From: Pseudomonadota bacterium
GTDB lineage: Bacteria > Pseudomonadota > Gammaproteobacteria > JAKBBU01
Length of the DNA stretch: 40,994 nt
Assembly: GCA_021808365.1 (NCBI GenBank)
Contig: JAKBBU010000015.1
Location: 1 to 40,994, forward strand
Direction: 5' to 3'
Made by a program: the position numbers and the translations under genes. Below, one piece after another: positions 8,513 through 16,689 of this stretch (position 1 is its first letter; each line of letters begins with the position of its first letter). The notes under the pieces were generated by a model, which saw only the letters and a program-made list of their open reading frames with translations, was not told the DNA's origin and ran no database searches.

Positions 8513-9201
8513 ATACAGAAATAGAAGCTGTCCTTGTTGAAGAATCGATTGAAACAGAGATCGAAACAAATTTAGAAGAAGTCTCAGCATTTTCGCTTGA
8601 AGTGCATGATCAAGAAACATTAAAGCGGATCATCGAAGCTGCGATCATGGTTTCGCCGGCACCCCTTAATTTTCCTGGTATGCAAGCCTTGTTTGAAAAT
8701 ACATTAGAGCCCCCCAACTTAGCGCAAATTAAATTAGCATTGGAGACAATTACAAATGATTACGCTGATCGTGGGATCGAGCTTAAAGAAGTTGCCAGCG
8801 GTTATCGATTTCAAGCGCGAGCAGAATGTGCGCCGTGGATTAGCCGTCTCTGGCAAGAACGTCCTCCTCGGTATTCGCGGGCAGTTCTTGAAACATTGGC
8901 CATTATTGCGTATCGCCAACCTGCAACGCGTGCAGAAATTGAAGAAATTCGCGGTGTTGCGGTGAGTTCAAATATTGTTAGAATGTTAATGGAGCGCGGT
9001 TGGATCCGCGAGGTGGGCCATAAAGAAGTGCCGGGTCGCCCAGCGCTTTTGGCTACTACGCAGGCTTTTTTAGATTATTTTAATCTTGGGAAATTAACGG
9101 ATTTACCGAGTTTGGCCGAATTAAAAGATTTAGATTTGTTGGAAGAAAAAATCGGCCAACAATTAGAACTTGAACTGGATCATACGAGTATTAATGAATG
9201 A
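8509..9201 (+). CDS. scpB: segregation and condensation protein B
   Basis: A 230-residue partner of ScpA in the SMC-ScpAB condensin. The winged-helix core shows the diagnostic RPPRYSRAVLETLAIIAYRQ, PATRAEIEEIRGVAVSSNIV and LMERGWIREVGHKEVPGRPA segments at about residues 117-180. An acidic N-terminal extension of about 40 residues (EAVLVEESIETEIETNLEE) precedes the first winged helix, and an acidic Leu-rich tail follows the core. It overlaps scpA and mpl by 4 bases each, the normal sign of a tightly coupled operon. Unlike the usual rluB or trp context, the next gene here is mpl. Confidence 0.95.
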   Translation: MNTEIEAVLVEESIETEIETNLEEVSAFSLEVHDQETLKRIIEAAIMVSPAPLNFPGMQALFENTLEPPNLAQIKLALETITNDYADRGIELKEVASGYRFQARAECAPWISRLWQERPPRYSRAVLETLAIIAYRQPATRAEIEEIRGVAVSSNIVRMLMERGWIREVGHKEVPGRPALLATTQAFLDYFNLGKLTDLPSLAELKDLDLLEEKIGQQLELELDHTSINE

Positions 9202-10577
9202 AAACTTCAAAACAACATGTGCACATACTCGGAATTTGTGGCACCTTCATGGCGGGGCTTGCCGTATTAGCCAGGCAATTAGGTCATCGTGTAACAGGAT
9301 CAGATGAAAAAGTCTATCCACCCATGAGCACGCAACTGGAAGAACAGGGAATCACTTTATTAGAAGGATTTGAACCAAGTCATCTTGACCCACGACCCGA
9401 CGTTGTCATTATCGGTAATGCGATGAAACGTGGAAATCCTGCGGTTGAAGCGGTTTTAAATTTAGGATTACCCTATGTTTCTGGGCCACAATGGTTGGCC
9501 GAAACCGTTTTGAATTCTCGTTGGGTCTTGGCTGTTGCAGGTACGCATGGCAAAACGACAACGTCAAGTTTATTGACGTGGATTTTAGAATATGCAGGCC
9601 TGAAACCTGGTTTTTTAATCGGAGGGATCCCCAAAAACTTTGGCGTTTCTGCACGTTTAGGGGACTCACCTTTTTTTGTCGTAGAAGCTGATGAATACGA
9701 CAGTGCATTTTTTGATAAGCGTTCTAAATTTATTCATTATCGTCCACGCACGGCAATTCTCAATAATCTTGAATATGATCATGCGGATATCTTTTCTGAT
9801 CTCGCCGCTATCGAACAACAATTTCATCATTTTATTCGCACAATTCCAAGCGAGGGATTAATCATCAAGCAAGCGCAAGATGAAAATTTAAGTCGCGTGA
9901 TTGCACAAGGTTGTTGGACACCCATACAAAGTTTCAGTGCTATCGGCGATGCAGATTGGTCAGTGACAGACATGAATCAAGATGGTTCTGAATTTACGGT
10001 GTTATTTAAGAGCAAAGAAAAAGGGAAAGTGCAATGGCCCATTTTCGGTCGGCATAATGTCAGTAATGCACTGGCTGCAATCGCTGCGGCTGTTCATGTG
10101 GGCGTATTACCTGCATTGGCATGCGAAGCATTAACGCAATTTCAAATGGTAAAACGCCGGTTAGAAGTATTGGGAGAAGTCCGCGGTATTACTGTTTATG
10201 ATGATTTTGCGCATCACCCCACAGCGATTGCCGAAACATTAAACGCATTGCGGCAACGCGTAGGAGAATCGCAACGAATTCTTGCGGTATTAGATTTTGC
10301 TTCTTACACGATGCGCCACGGTAGCCATCGCGATCAAATTGCGCCATCGTTGAAGATGGCTGATCGTATTTATTTAAAACGTCCCGCAGACAGTGAGTGG
10401 GATTTAAATGATCTCAAACAACAGACACAATGTAGTGAAGCTTACGAAGAAACTCACGATATTATTCGTGATCTCGTTTTAGATGCCCAACCTGGGGATC
10501 ACATTTTAGTCATGAGTAACCGTGGCTTTGATGGGATTCATCAAAAATTATTACAAGCGCTGAAGGAAAAAGTTTAA
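9198..10577 (+). CDS. mpl: UDP-N-acetylmuramate:L-Ala-gamma-D-Glu-meso-DAP ligase
   Basis: A 459-residue Mur-ligase family enzyme that joins tripeptide recovered from old peptidoglycan to UDP-MurNAc, so cell-wall fragments are recycled. Its N-terminus HVHILGICGTFMAGLAVLAR is the Mpl/MurC nucleotide-binding fold. The ATP-binding P-loop AGTHGKTTTSSLL lies at about residues 115-127, the metal-binding VEADEYDSAFFDKRSKF follows, and NNLEYDHADIF and the C-terminal YDDFAHHPTAI are Mpl hallmarks that separate it from MurC. It starts inside the scpB stop (ATGA overlap) and runs into ubiX with a one-base overlap. Cytoplasmic. Confidence 0.95.
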   Translation: MKTSKQHVHILGICGTFMAGLAVLARQLGHRVTGSDEKVYPPMSTQLEEQGITLLEGFEPSHLDPRPDVVIIGNAMKRGNPAVEAVLNLGLPYVSGPQWLAETVLNSRWVLAVAGTHGKTTTSSLLTWILEYAGLKPGFLIGGIPKNFGVSARLGDSPFFVVEADEYDSAFFDKRSKFIHYRPRTAILNNLEYDHADIFSDLAAIEQQFHHFIRTIPSEGLIIKQAQDENLSRVIAQGCWTPIQSFSAIGDADWSVTDMNQDGSEFTVLFKSKEKGKVQWPIFGRHNVSNALAAIAAAVHVGVLPALACEALTQFQMVKRRLEVLGEVRGITVYDDFAHHPTAIAETLNALRQRVGESQRILAVLDFASYTMRHGSHRDQIAPSLKMADRIYLKRPADSEWDLNDLKQQTQCSEAYEETHDIIRDLVLDAQPGDHILVMSNRGFDGIHQKLLQALKEKV

Positions 10578-11188
10578 TGAGTGAAAGACCTATCGCACTG
10601 GCCTTAACCGGTGCATCCGGCAGCGCATATGGTTTACGCCTCCTAGAATGTTTAATCCATGCGGGCAAAACCATTTATTTTTTAATGTCAGATTCGGCAC
10701 GTGCGGTGTTAGAAATTGAAGGCGGTGAAGTATTTCCTGGAGAACCCAAAGCTTTAGAACAATATTTAAACGAACGCTGCCAAGCCAAGAAAAATCAAAT
10801 TCGCGTGTTTGGTAAACAAGATTGGTTGTCACCTTTAGCAAGCGGTTCAAATTCCGTGCATCAAATGGTGATTTGTCCGTGTAGCAGTGGTTGTGTTGCT
10901 GCAGTTGCACATGGGATGAGTAATCAATTAATCGAACGAGCAGCCGATGTGATCCTCAAAGAACGCCGCCAATTGATCGTCGTACATCGTGAAACACCAC
11001 TTTCTACATTGCATTTAGAAAACCTATTAAAACTCGCTCAAATGGGCGCTGTTATTTTACCGGCATCGCCTGGCTTTTATCATCGACCTGAGACTGTGCA
11101 AGATCTGGTTGATTTTGTAGTAGCTCGCATTTTGGATCATCTCGGTGTAGGGCATGATCTTGTGCCCCGTTGGGGTGGTGTGGTATAA
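10577..11188 (+). CDS. ubiX: flavin prenyltransferase UbiX
   Basis: A 203-residue flavoprotein that attaches a dimethylallyl group to FMN to make the prenylated cofactor used by UbiD decarboxylase in ubiquinone synthesis. Landmarks are the N-terminal ALTGASGSAYGLRLLE (FMN-binding loop), VICPCSSGCVAAVAHGMS, LIERAADVILKERRQLI and ILPASPGFYHRPETVQDLVD. The start shares one base with the mpl stop (TAATG). It is the last gene of the operon; a dispersed GTCATCCCCGC repeat begins 11 bases after the stop. No ubiD is in the window. Confidence 0.95.
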   Translation: MSERPIALALTGASGSAYGLRLLECLIHAGKTIYFLMSDSARAVLEIEGGEVFPGEPKALEQYLNERCQAKKNQIRVFGKQDWLSPLASGSNSVHQMVICPCSSGCVAAVAHGMSNQLIERAADVILKERRQLIVVHRETPLSTLHLENLLKLAQMGAVILPASPGFYHRPETVQDLVDFVVARILDHLGVGHDLVPRWGGVV

Positions 11189-11199
11189 TTATAGCACTC

Positions 11200-11226
11200 G
11201 TCATCCCCGCGGAGTGCCGGATCCAG
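11200..11226 (+). repeat. fragment of the GTCATTCCCGC dispersed repeat
   Basis: The sequence GTCATCCCCGCGGAG through ATCCAG matches the left end of repeats at 17853 and 33458. It lies directly after ubiX and is followed by an A/T-rich tract with a short AAAAAAGA/TTTTTT pairing that might act as a weak terminator. Confidence 0.6.
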
Positions 11227-11303
11227 ATAATAAAAAAAAGATTTTTTCATTATTAAAAATAACGGTATAAAAATAATTTATAAGTGTATTGAGGAATAAT
11301 AAA

Positions 11304-13385
11304 ATGGGTAAAGTTAATATCTATGGTTTAGATCAACCTAAGTTTAAAGAAGCTTCAAAAATTGAAGTGGAAAATAAAAAGATTGTAGCTACTTATGACA
11401 GCGAAGAAGATGCTAAGAAATCTTATGATGGAGTAAATCGTCGGTTTATTCAGATGAAACAGAATGCTACAAAAAACAAAAGCATTCAATCGATCGGAAA
11501 GAAAAGAGATAAAAATAAAATAATTTTTTCAGTAAAAAATGGTGAAATTGACGAAAAATTAATAAAAAGCATTCTTGATCCTTATAAAGACTATATTGTA
11601 CCGGTCAAAGCGTTAATTTCAAAAAAATCACAGCGCTTAGATTCAATTATTGCTGAAATAAAAAAGAAAGTTTCTGAAAGCAGTGAGATTGCTGTTTCTA
11701 GTAGAGATAATGAAATTATAATTGGTTATTTTAAAGGGTCTTCAATTGAAAAAAATAGTTTAAATTTGGTAGAGAAGATTGCAACTTGTTATCACTTTGA
11801 TAAAGATGAGCGATTTGTTGGGCAACGTAATTATAGCAAAACGACTGATTTTAAAGATGATGAAAATATTTTGTCACGGGAAAATGATTTTCATGAAAAG
11901 AAAAATGAGATAATTTTAAACAATAACAATAACAATAACAATAACAATAACAATACAAATTCAATTAACAATGATTGTAATTATAAATATTCAATTTTAA
12001 TTTTGGTTTCCGGTGAAATGAAAAAAGGGAAGGCAGAGAAAAAGGTGTATTTTTCTGAATATCACGGAAATGCCGAAAAAAAATCGTTTAGCACTTCAAG
12101 AAAAAATAGAAATCCTGGCTGTGTTTTTGTTTCTGTTGGGTTTTACTTTTCTTCCTCTCCGTCTGAAAAAGAGCTAGAGAAAATAATTAACTTTTGCAAA
12201 AAAGAAGAAGTTGAAGATCTTAGTTTCAATAAAAATCATCATATTTTCATTGAAAAAGAAAAAAAAGAAATTAACTCTATTTGTGTGAAAATTAGGAAGG
12301 GAAAGAAAAAAGGCGTTCCCGTCGATTATAAGGTGAGTGGGTTAAGTCTTGAAATTTCGGCTGATCTTGAATCTTTAAGCAAGGATCAATTTATTGAACA
12401 GGTTGATAATTTTATTAGTAAAGAAGGAAAAAAGAAGGTTTTAAGAAAACATAAACAAAACACTGTTAATTTAAATGATATTTTTCTATTTGATGCGGAG
12501 AAGCATGTGTTTTCTTATACAAGCTTTGATCATTGTATGAGAATTTATCATAGAGTACAAGCAGTAAAGAATCAGTATGCTCTTTCAATTTACAAGATAG
12601 AAAATGAAAACAAGATAGCATGGTGCTTTGTTAAAGGACATCAGTACAATGAAAATGTTTTAGAAAAGGTTAAAGAAAATCTTAATAGTACACGGGAAGT
12701 TTTTGAAGAGTCGAGGGTTTTGATTAATTTTAAACGACCAGAGGATGCAAGGACCGAAATGGAGAAGAAAAAGTTTAAAGATTTTATTAAAAAAAATGAT
12801 CAAAATATTTTTAAAGTTTACAGAAAAGAAAAGTTTATTGTTCTTGAAACAAAATTAAATTCTTTCACAAAAAATGACATATGGAATGTTTTTAATGAAA
12901 ATGAGATAAAATCGGACGAAAAAGTTTATTGCTTTGAAAACAGCATGGATGCAAGAAGTTTTTGCAATTCAATCATTCAATTTAATGGAGAGCTATTGCC
13001 CTCTTTTTCTGCGAGGCAAAAGCAATCTAAAGTTTATCTTACTTATGTTAAAGATGGAGAATTATCTGAAGAAGAGAAAAAGTTTTTGAAAGATCTTTTA
13101 TTAAAAACAGGCGGCCGAGAAGAAAAGCATGATGAGGACGATTCGGCCTATTTGTTGATAGACTTTTGCCAATTTCTACTTGAAGAACAACAAAATTCTT
13201 TAAATGTCATATCTTCAGATTTAATTAACAATAGCATGTTTACTGAAAAAAGAAAACTTGAAGATTCAAATTTTGTTTCGACAAATAAAAAACAAAAAAC
13301 TGACAATGTTATTGAAGATGACGAAATTGAAGAAGTTCAATCGATTAGATCACCTTCACTATCATTTAGCAGTGGAGAAGAATAG
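11304..13385 (+). CDS. Lys/Asn-rich orphan protein with internal repeats and NLS-like C-terminus
   Basis: No family is recognised for this 693-residue, strongly charged, AT-rich product. The ATG at 11304 has GAGGA 8 bases upstream. I see three similar segments of 60-66 residues at about 26-91, 401-460 and 540-599. Each starts with a beta-strand-like run and a Tyr/Phe-x-Ser/Asn turn, followed by an amphipathic helix. A second strand ending in VK-x-G and a Glu/Leu-rich helix follow. A weaker fourth copy begins near KVYFSEYHGNAEKKSF. Residues 206-217 are 12 consecutive Asn. Near the end KRKLEDSNFVSTNKKQK resembles a bipartite nuclear localisation signal, followed by an acidic Ser-rich tail (LSFSSGEE). 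Gene isolation, composition and tail suggest a secreted host-directed protein (inference). Confidence 0.85.
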   Translation: MGKVNIYGLDQPKFKEASKIEVENKKIVATYDSEEDAKKSYDGVNRRFIQMKQNATKNKSIQSIGKKRDKNKIIFSVKNGEIDEKLIKSILDPYKDYIVPVKALISKKSQRLDSIIAEIKKKVSESSEIAVSSRDNEIIIGYFKGSSIEKNSLNLVEKIATCYHFDKDERFVGQRNYSKTTDFKDDENILSRENDFHEKKNEIILNNNNNNNNNNNNTNSINNDCNYKYSILILVSGEMKKGKAEKKVYFSEYHGNAEKKSFSTSRKNRNPGCVFVSVGFYFSSSPSEKELEKIINFCKKEEVEDLSFNKNHHIFIEKEKKEINSICVKIRKGKKKGVPVDYKVSGLSLEISADLESLSKDQFIEQVDNFISKEGKKKVLRKHKQNTVNLNDIFLFDAEKHVFSYTSFDHCMRIYHRVQAVKNQYALSIYKIENENKIAWCFVKGHQYNENVLEKVKENLNSTREVFEESRVLINFKRPEDARTEMEKKKFKDFIKKNDQNIFKVYRKEKFIVLETKLNSFTKNDIWNVFNENEIKSDEKVYCFENSMDARSFCNSIIQFNGELLPSFSARQKQSKVYLTYVKDGELSEEEKKFLKDLLLKTGGREEKHDEDDSAYLLIDFCQFLLEEQQNSLNVISSDLINNSMFTEKRKLEDSNFVSTNKKQKTDNVIEDDEIEEVQSIRSPSLSFSSGEE
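11919..11954 (+). repeat. in-frame AACAAT hexanucleotide repeat, 6 copies
   Basis: Six exact AACAAT units encode 12 of the asparagines in the orphan protein. Because the unit is 6 bases, slippage would lengthen or shorten the poly-Asn linker without breaking the frame. Confidence 0.9.
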
Positions 13386-13444
13386 ACGTGACTGGTTACT
13401 CTCTTTTCTACTGGAATAGCGCTAAAGAAGAAAACACTTCAGAA

Positions 13445-13527
13445 CTGGATCCCGCCATAGGTATTATAAGCCTAAGTCGTTCTAGCGCGCGAGTACACGC
13501 GAAGAACGACTAAATCCCGGGATGACA
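13445..13527 (+). repeat. nested-hairpin dispersed repeat in the 283-bp spacer before ahcY
   Basis: The spacer 13386-13668 holds no gene. It contains a copy of a repeat running from CTGGATCCCG to CCCGGGATGAC, with an inner 9-bp stem AGTCGTTCT (13475-13483) / AGAACGACT (13503-13511). The same architecture recurs at 17936-17993 with a different stem sequence. A second partial right end (GACTAAATCCCGGGATGACGG) lies at about 13602-13622. It could end transcripts from both flanking convergent genes. Confidence 0.65.
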
Positions 13528-13668
13528 ACAAAAATTGGTGAATTTTTGGATCAAATCGGTTTACTACATAACGTGTCAACCAAAACTTAAGGCTAATTGG
13601 AAGACTAAATCCCGGGATGACGGCCCTTCTCCCCTGGCTTCTTGCAGCGCGAAGTACACACAGGATTC

Positions 13669-14967
13669 CTAATACCGATAATGATCGGCTTTATACGAAC
13701 CTGAACTGTGCAAGTTCAAATAATCAGCTTGTGCCTTTGAAAGTTCCGTTAAATGAACACCGAGTTTAGCTAAATGCAAGCGTGCTACTTTTTCATCAAG
13801 ATGTTTCGGTAAAACATACACTTTATTGTCGTATTTTTCACTATTTTGCCATAACTCAAGTTGAGCCAGTACTTGGTTCGTAAATGAGATTGACATCACA
13901 AAACTGGGATGGCCTGTTGCACAACCTAAATTTACCAATCGACCTTCAGCTAAAATAAGCAAACGCTTTCCATCAGGAAAAATCACATGATCCACTTGAG
14001 GTTTGATATTTTCCCAACGGTATTGACGCAATGCAGCGATATTAATTTCAGAATCAAAATGGCCAATGTTGCAGACGATAGCTTGATCTTTCATCTTTTT
14101 CATGTGATCTAAAGTGATCACATCAATATTACCTGTCGCGGTCACAAAAATATCTGCCTTGGGTGCTGCTTCATCCATCGTGACAACCGGATAACCTTCC
14201 ATCACTGCTTGTAATGCACAAATAGGATCAATTTCACTGACCCAAACAATAGCACCGAGACCGCGCATCGCTTGTGCACAACCCTTACCAACTTGGCCAT
14301 AGCCATTGATGATGACAATTTTACCGGCCATCATGACATCAGTTGCGCGTTTGATACTATCAACTAAGGATTCACGGCAGCCGTAAAAATTATCAAATTT
14401 TGCCTTTGTGGCGCAGTCATTGACATTAAACGCAGGTATTTTAAGTGCAGAGCGTTTCACCATTTCATACAAAGTATGAACGCCCGTGGTTGTTTCTTCA
14501 GAAACGCCTTTAATATTTTTTAATAAATGTGGATGGCGCTCATGGACTATGCGTGTTAAATCGCCGCCATCATCGAGGAGCATATTAATGTCATCGGTAA
14601 TGGTTTGTTCAATGCACCATTCATATTCTTCTTCTGTTTCGCCTTTCCAAGCAAAGACAGGTGTGCCTGTTGCTGCAATCGCTGCAGCGGCATGATCTTG
14701 TGTGGAAAAAATATTGCAGGATGACCAACGTACATAGGCACCGAGGTCTTGCAAGGTTTCAATGAGGACGGCAGTTTGAATCGTCATGTGCAAACAGCCT
14801 GCAATGCGTGCACCTTTAAGGGGAAATTGACCTTTGAATTCTTGGCGAAGTGCCATAAGACCGGGCATTTCAGTTTCGGCGATGGTGATTTCTTTGCGGC
14901 CCCATTCGGCGAGGTTAAGGTCTGCAACTTTGTAATCAGTTTGTGGTTTGACGGCTGTGAGTGACAT
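13669..14967 (-). CDS. ahcY: adenosylhomocysteinase
   Basis: A 432-residue S-adenosyl-L-homocysteine hydrolase that splits SAH to adenosine and homocysteine, closing the methylation cycle. The NAD-binding [18 protein letters not shown] and family blocks [42 protein letters not shown]-like [14 protein letters not shown] and the C-terminal SYKADHYRY are all present. The ATG at 14967 has AGAGGA 4-5 bases upstream; a longer non-ATG start adds MLKREEN and is unlikely. It follows metK on the same strand with a REP in the 110-bp gap, so the two SAM-cycle enzymes probably share transcription. Cytoplasmic tetramer by family. Confidence 0.96.
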   Translation of the reverse strand: MSLTAVKPQTDYKVADLNLAEWGRKEITIAETEMPGLMALRQEFKGQFPLKGARIAGCLHMTIQTAVLIETLQDLGAYVRWSSCNIFSTQDHAAAAIAATGTPVFAWKGETEEEYEWCIEQTITDDINMLLDDGGDLTRIVHERHPHLLKNIKGVSEETTTGVHTLYEMVKRSALKIPAFNVNDCATKAKFDNFYGCRESLVDSIKRATDVMMAGKIVIINGYGQVGKGCAQAMRGLGAIVWVSEIDPICALQAVMEGYPVVTMDEAAPKADIFVTATGNIDVITLDHMKKMKDQAIVCNIGHFDSEINIAALRQYRWENIKPQVDHVIFPDGKRLLILAEGRLVNLGCATGHPSFVMSISFTNQVLAQLELWQNSEKYDNKVYVLPKHLDEKVARLHLAKLGVHLTELSKAQADYLNLHSSGSYKADHYRY

Positions 14968-15025
14968 ATTTTCCTCTCTTTTTAGCAATAAAAAATGATG
15001 TTTCGTGGTTGTGTTGTTTAATTAA

Positions 15026-15068
15026 TGTAGGTTGGGTTAGGGCAGCCGAAGGCTGAGCGTAACCCAAC
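15026..15068 (+). repeat. REP palindrome between metK and ahcY
   Basis: GTAG followed by GTTGGGTTA, an inner CAGCC-GAA-GGCTG hairpin and TAACCCAAC. It differs from the terminal repeat of the RAYT element (24091-24133) at two bases. Flanking GTTGTGTTG and CAACACAAC add an outer stem. It lies in the metK-ahcY spacer and may stabilise or attenuate the joint transcript. Confidence 0.85.
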
Positions 15069-15077
15069 AACACAACA

Positions 15078-16238
15078 TTAGCGATCGATAGCTTCGCGTA
15101 ACATTTCAACTTTATCTGTTTTTTCCCAAGAAAATTCAGGTTCTTCGCGACCAAAATGTCCATAAGATGCTGTGTTTCCATAAACAGGGCGTAATAAATC
15201 GAGCATATCGATGATCCCGCGTGGGCGTAAATCAAAATGTCGGCGAATTAAATCCACCAAGCTCGATTCTTCAATTTTCCCCGTGCCAAAGGTTTCAACG
15301 CGAATTGAAACCGGCTGTGCAATGCCGATGGCATAAGCCACTTGGATTTCACACCGATCTGCTAAACCAGCAGCGACAATATTTTTAGCCACATAGCGCG
15401 CTGCATAAGCGGCGGAGCGATCCACTTTTGAAGGATCTTTTCCTGAAAAACAACCGCCGCCATGGCGAGCCATGCCGCCATAGGTATCGACAATGATTTT
15501 TCGTCCCGTTAATCCGCAATCACCCAATGGGCCACCGATCACAAAACGGCCTGTAGGATTGACAAAATATTTGGTTTCATTGTTCAACCATTCTGCGGGT
15601 ATGACGGGCTTGATGATTTCATCAACAACGGCTTCAAAAATTTCTTTGTGTTCAATATCTGGATCATGTTGTGTGGACAACACAATCGCCGTTGCTGCAA
15701 CAGGGCGGCCTTTTTCGTAGCGCAATGTCACTTGGCTTTTTGCATCGGGACGAAGCCAGGGTAGAACGCGTTTCTTGCGTAATTCTGCTTGGCGACGCAT
15801 GAGGCGATGGGCATAAGCAATGGGGGCGGGCATGAGGACGTCGGTTTCATTGCTGGCATAACCAAACATGAGGCCTTGATCGCCAGCACCTTGTTCGTGA
15901 TCGTCACGCACGTCGACACCGAGGGCAATGTCTTCAGACTGTTTGCCAATGGCTGTGAGAATCGCGCAGGATTCCCAATCAAAGCCCATGGCGGAGCTGT
16001 TATAACCGATGTCTCGGATGGTTTCGCGGGCGATTTTTTCAATATCAACCCAGGCCTTGGTGGTGACTTCACCGCCGACCAAGACCATGCCGGTTTTGAC
16101 AAAAACTTCACAAGCGACGCGTGCGCGGGGATCTTGTTCCAACATGGCATCGAGGACGCGATCCGAGATTTGATCGGCAATTTTATCGGGATGTCCTTCT
16201 GAAACGGATTCAGAGGTAAAAAGAACTTGATCAGTCAT
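15078..16238 (-). CDS. metK: S-adenosylmethionine synthase
   Basis: A 386-residue enzyme making SAM from methionine and ATP. Signatures are [20 protein letters not shown] at the N-terminus, [12 protein letters not shown] (ATP-binding), the P-loop-like [20 protein letters not shown], and [13 protein letters not shown] near the C-terminus. The ATG at 16238 matches the family start, with AGAG upstream; the longer frame to 16268 ([10 protein letters not shown]) is not conserved in this family. Length is normal. It is upstream of ahcY on the same strand. The 5' spacer carries a REP and a possible short leader ORF, but I see no recognisable SAM or SAH riboswitch. Confidence 0.96.
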   Translation of the reverse strand: MTDQVLFTSESVSEGHPDKIADQISDRVLDAMLEQDPRARVACEVFVKTGMVLVGGEVTTKAWVDIEKIARETIRDIGYNSSAMGFDWESCAILTAIGKQSEDIALGVDVRDDHEQGAGDQGLMFGYASNETDVLMPAPIAYAHRLMRRQAELRKKRVLPWLRPDAKSQVTLRYEKGRPVAATAIVLSTQHDPDIEHKEIFEAVVDEIIKPVIPAEWLNNETKYFVNPTGRFVIGGPLGDCGLTGRKIIVDTYGGMARHGGGCFSGKDPSKVDRSAAYAARYVAKNIVAAGLADRCEIQVAYAIGIAQPVSIRVETFGTGKIEESSLVDLIRRHFDLRPRGIIDMLDLLRPVYGNTASYGHFGREEPEFSWEKTDKVEMLREAIDR

Positions 16239-16319
16239 TTTTGGTTCTCTTTTGGAAAGGGGCTCCATGATAACGGATTAATGTGTAGGATGCACGTGAA
16301 GAAGTGAGTATAAAATGGA

Positions 16320-16360
16320 GTTGGGTTAGCGTAAGTCCTAGGGGCGTCGCGTAACCCAAC
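16320..16360 (+). repeat. REP palindrome upstream of metK
   Basis: GGAG then TTGGGTTAGCG ... CGTAACCCAAC with a diverged centre. Same stem as the REPs at 15026, 24091, 24760, 24854 and 34793. Confidence 0.75.
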
Positions 16361-16414
16361 ATTTCATTACAGCTCAAAAACCTCACAAACAGGAAGAAAA
16401 ACCAATTTATTTTG

Positions 16415-16474
16415 TTATTGTGATGTGAACTTTGGCATTGTAATCGACCGCCATGTCCATAAGTATTGTTTCAT
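16415..16474 (-). CDS. possible 19-residue leader ORF upstream of metK
   Basis: On the minus strand an ATG at 16474 preceded by AAAGAGGAC (6-base gap) opens a frame of 19 codons, MKQYLWTWRSITMPKFTSQ, ending at TAA 16415. Its ribosome binding site is among the best in the region. Just upstream lies the palindrome TCAGGT-T-ACCTGA (16497-16509) and a CATAGT sequence that could be a -10. It might be a leader peptide, a relic, or chance. It lies 177 bp upstream of metK. The spacer 16239-16689 otherwise holds only the REP and a fragment of the other repeat family near 16515. Confidence 0.25.
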   Translation of the reverse strand: MKQYLWTWRSITMPKFTSQ

Positions 16475-16585
16475 GTTGAAGTCCTCTTTACTATGCTCAG
16501 GTTACCTGAAAATCCGGTCTTGTCATCCCGGGTTTGGTGGTTTTTTATATTTTTCAATGGGTTGATATAATCATTGCGGTTTAAA

Positions 16586-16613
16586 TTGACTTTTATTAAA
16601 AATTGGTTAAAAT
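16586..16613 (+). promoter_or_regulatory. candidate promoter of the ankyrin gene
   Basis: TTGACT (16586-16591), 16-base spacer, TAAAAT (16608-16613), about 75 bases before the ATG at 16690. Good match to a sigma-70 promoter in an AT-rich stretch. Confidence 0.45.
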
Positions 16614-16689
16614 TCGATCTCTTCAGCGCTATCTATATTTCTAGATCCTGAAAGGCCTTACTTAACAAAAAACAACGAGGGTTTATGAA

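Noticed and set aside
14968..15077. SAM or SAH riboswitch in the metK-ahcY spacer
   Set aside because: The spacer is occupied by a REP hairpin with no recognisable riboswitch core.
15789..16202. 137-codon plus-strand ORF opposite metK
   Set aside because: Lies wholly within metK, which is strongly conserved; a shadow frame.
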